Below, one piece after another: positions 62,540 through 64,000 of a DNA stretch of 64,000 nt (positions are counted from its first letter, which is position 1; every line of letters starts with the position of its first letter). The notes beneath the pieces were generated by a model. It did not search any database. It saw only the letters and a list, made by a program, of their open reading frames with translations, and had not been told where the DNA came from. This stretch comes from NORP240 sp046047495 (GTDB taxonomy: Bacteria > Pseudomonadota > Gammaproteobacteria > Pseudomonadales > Pseudohongiellaceae): contig JBJOHV010000097.1 of NCBI GenBank assembly GCA_046047495.1, forward strand, positions 124,001 through 188,000, in the 5' to 3' direction. Both the position numbers and the translations under genes were made by a program.

Positions 62540-64000
62540 TTGGCACAAGCTCGACATCCGTCTGCTGGCCGTGCTGGCCAGCCTGTTCATCTCGGTATTC
62601 ACCGTCATCTTTCACGGTGTCCCCAACGACGACGCCTACACCTATGTCCGTACTGCAGAGATATTCCAGTCCGAGGGTCTTGCTGCGGCGTTCGACTACT
62701 ACGCCTGGGCTGGCTATCCGGTTGCGGTGGGCCTGCTGCAAGCCGTGCTGCCGACGGATCTGATCACCACTGCGCTGATTTTCAATGCCCTGTTTTACGC
62801 CCTGCTGGTCTATGCCTATCTCAGTATCATCCGGGAGATTGACGCTTCGCCGGGCATGCTGGCGCTGGCGGCGCTGGTGATTCTGGTCTATCCCCAGCTG
62901 GCGGAGTTCCGTTTCGACGTGATACGGGATGTCGGTTTCTGGGCCCTGGGTTTGACCGCACTCTGGCAATTCATCCTGTTTCATCGCGATCGCCACTGGC
63001 GCCACGCGGCCTTTTTTGTGGTGTGTCTGCTATTGGGCGCTCTCCTGCGGGCGGAGGCCGTCATCTATCTGCTGCTGACACCACTTGCACTGCTGGCGGA
63101 CCGGGAGCTGTCCACCCGCCGCCGTTTCCGCTTCGTCCTGATCTACCTGGGAGGCGCCCTGGCCGCACTGATTCTGGCCTGGGCCCTGTTGCGTCTGCTG
63201 GGACTGGATCTGGTGGAATTGCTGACATCCTACCTGTCTGTCTATGGGGGTTTCCTGGGCGACTCCCTGTTCCCCTCCCCGCAGCGGCAGGAACAACTGG
63301 CAGCCCTGCTGTTCAATGAGCATGCCGCGTATTTTTCCGGCGAATACCTGTGGATGTTCCTGCTGGCGGGTTTCACCACGGTGCTGCTGGGCAACCTCTT
63401 CAATGGACTGGGCGGGCCCTATCTGTTCCTGCTGGCCATGGGTGCGCCTGGCAGGCAGCCGATGATTCCCCGCCACGTACTGGTACCCCTGCTGACCTAC
63501 GGCCTGATCAGTCTGTTGATATTGCTGGTGTTCCTTTTCATTACCCGCTTTCTGACGGCGCGTTACACCATGGTGTTGTGCCTGAGTCTGGCAGTGCTGC
63601 TGCCGGTGGCGGTTCACCGGTTGTTGCACCGGGCCGCGGCGGGAGGACGCCTGGCACTGTGGCGCAATGTGGTCGGGGTGCTGTTGCTTTACTGTGCCAT
63701 CGATGCCTATGTGGGTTTCGGCATCGACAAGTCCTATCTGCTGGACGCCGCCACCTGGGTGCGCACCGAGACCCCTGCGCAGAACCGACTGCTCACCAAC
63801 AATCACGCCATCGCCTATTACAGCCAGCGGGTGCCGGACTATGACATGACACCGGGTTATGTCAGCGCCGAGGAGATTCTGGAGGCCCCTGCCGGCTCCC
63901 TGCTGGTGGTGGAATACAATTACGACATGCTGAACGTGTTGCTGCGTGCGGATGTGGCGGCCAGCTTGCAGCTGCTGTCTGAATATCCCGCCGATGACGA
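62526..64000 (+). CDS. GT-C-like multi-pass membrane protein (3' end outside window)
   Basis: A TTG at 62526 opens a frame that runs to the end of the window without a stop, at least 491 residues. Translation gives KTPDWHKLDIRLLAVLASLF, then a VPNDDAYTYVRTAEIF motif after the first membrane span, and about ten hydrophobic segments, followed by a soluble part near the end of the window. The DDAY loop resembles the acidic motif of GT-C lipid-linked sugar transferases (GT39/ArnT-like). It is coupled to lpxL and lies among lipopolysaccharide genes, so transfer of a sugar to lipopolysaccharide is plausible but not shown. Confidence 0.68.
   Translation, partial: MKTPDWHKLDIRLLAVLASLFISVFTVIFHGVPNDDAYTYVRTAEIFQSEGLAAAFDYYAWAGYPVAVGLLQAVLPTDLITTALIFNALFYALLVYAYLSIIREIDASPGMLALAALVILVYPQLAEFRFDVIRDVGFWALGLTALWQFILFHRDRHWRHAAFFVVCLLLGALLRAEAVIYLLLTPLALLADRELSTRRRFRFVLIYLGGALAALILAWALLRLLGLDLVELLTSYLSVYGGFLGDSLFPSPQRQEQLAALLFNEHAAYFSGEYLWMFLLAGFTTVLLGNLFNGLGGPYLFLLAMGAPGRQPMIPRHVLVPLLTYGLISLLILLVFLFITRFLTARYTMVLCLSLAVLLPVAVHRLLHRAAAGGRLALWRNVVGVLLLYCAIDAYVGFGIDKSYLLDAATWVRTETPAQNRLLTNNHAIAYYSQRVPDYDMTPGYVSAEEILEAPAGSLLVVEYNYDMLNVLLRADVAASLQLLSEYPADD

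Noticed and set aside
62540..63319. Several short plus-strand frames near the end considered as separate genes
   Set aside because: They lie in a different frame from the continuous membrane-protein frame starting at 62526, whose hydrophobic periodicity is much more protein-like.
1..64000. CRISPR array, prophage, integrase, tRNA or rRNA genes
   Set aside because: No regularly spaced repeats, phage structural genes, integrase motifs or cloverleaf sequences were seen while reading through the window.

Overview
The window is about 64 kb of GC-rich, densely coding chromosome from a gammaproteobacterium. Gene order points to a Pseudomonas-like lineage (Pseudomonadales in the broad sense) but not to Pseudomonas itself. 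The run tonB-like, yqgE, ruvX, pilT, yggS, proC, yggT, yggU, metX, metW, rdgB, hemW resembles the arrangement I recall from Pseudomonas aeruginosa, except that no pyrimidine genes lie between ruvX and pilT. The block lgt-thyA-folA, NRDE protein, rppH-ptsP, HAD phosphatase is also Pseudomonas-like. Gene names rest on motifs read by eye and on family knowledge; no database search was run.

Layout. 1-9.3 kb: envelope, recombination, twitching motility and amino-acid housekeeping. 9.3-15.4 kb: argE, argA, a membrane GT-C-like protein flanked by a second degenerate copy of the argA 3' end, and an exported M20 amidohydrolase. 15.4-23.4 kb: folA, thyA, lgt, NRDE, ptsP, rppH, HAD hydrolase and an imelysin-like lipoprotein. 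23.4-29.4 kb: an ACT-domain regulator, DNA polymerase II, a Tat-exported sulfite-oxidase-fold molybdoenzyme, an SRPBCC protein and an orphan periplasmic binding protein. 29.6-34.5 kb: a 766-residue protein with a class III cyclase-like domain, a small XRE-type regulator, a 58-residue protein, a TraB/GumN protein, a DUF6164-like protein and a PilZ protein. 34.5-35.0 kb is noncoding and holds a near-consensus promoter, structured sequence and a terminator, so it is a strong small-RNA candidate. 35.0-43.3 kb: lhr helicase, a signal peptidase, a periplasmic redoxin and a DUF5916-like outer-membrane protein. 43.4-47.8 kb: gcvT-gcvH-gcvP. 55.1-64.0 kb: pepQ and lipopolysaccharide genes (waaA, hldE, lpxL) with an FAD oxidoreductase, an aldo/keto reductase and a second GT-C-like protein that runs off the end of the window.

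The most unusual region is 47.8-55.0 kb, a minus-strand operon whose genes overlap or nearly touch. In transcription order it encodes a di-iron oxygenase-like protein with a complete E/EH/E/EH ligand set, an LpxL-like acyltransferase with an altered catalytic motif, an acyl carrier protein, an ABC exporter with an intact C39 peptidase domain, a PhyH-like protein that appears to lack its metal ligands, a RAYT-type protein whose HUH motif reads E-I-Q, and a multi-pass membrane protein. No double-glycine precursor peptide is visible. I read it as an uncharacterised acyl-ACP-based biosynthesis and export system; its product is unknown.
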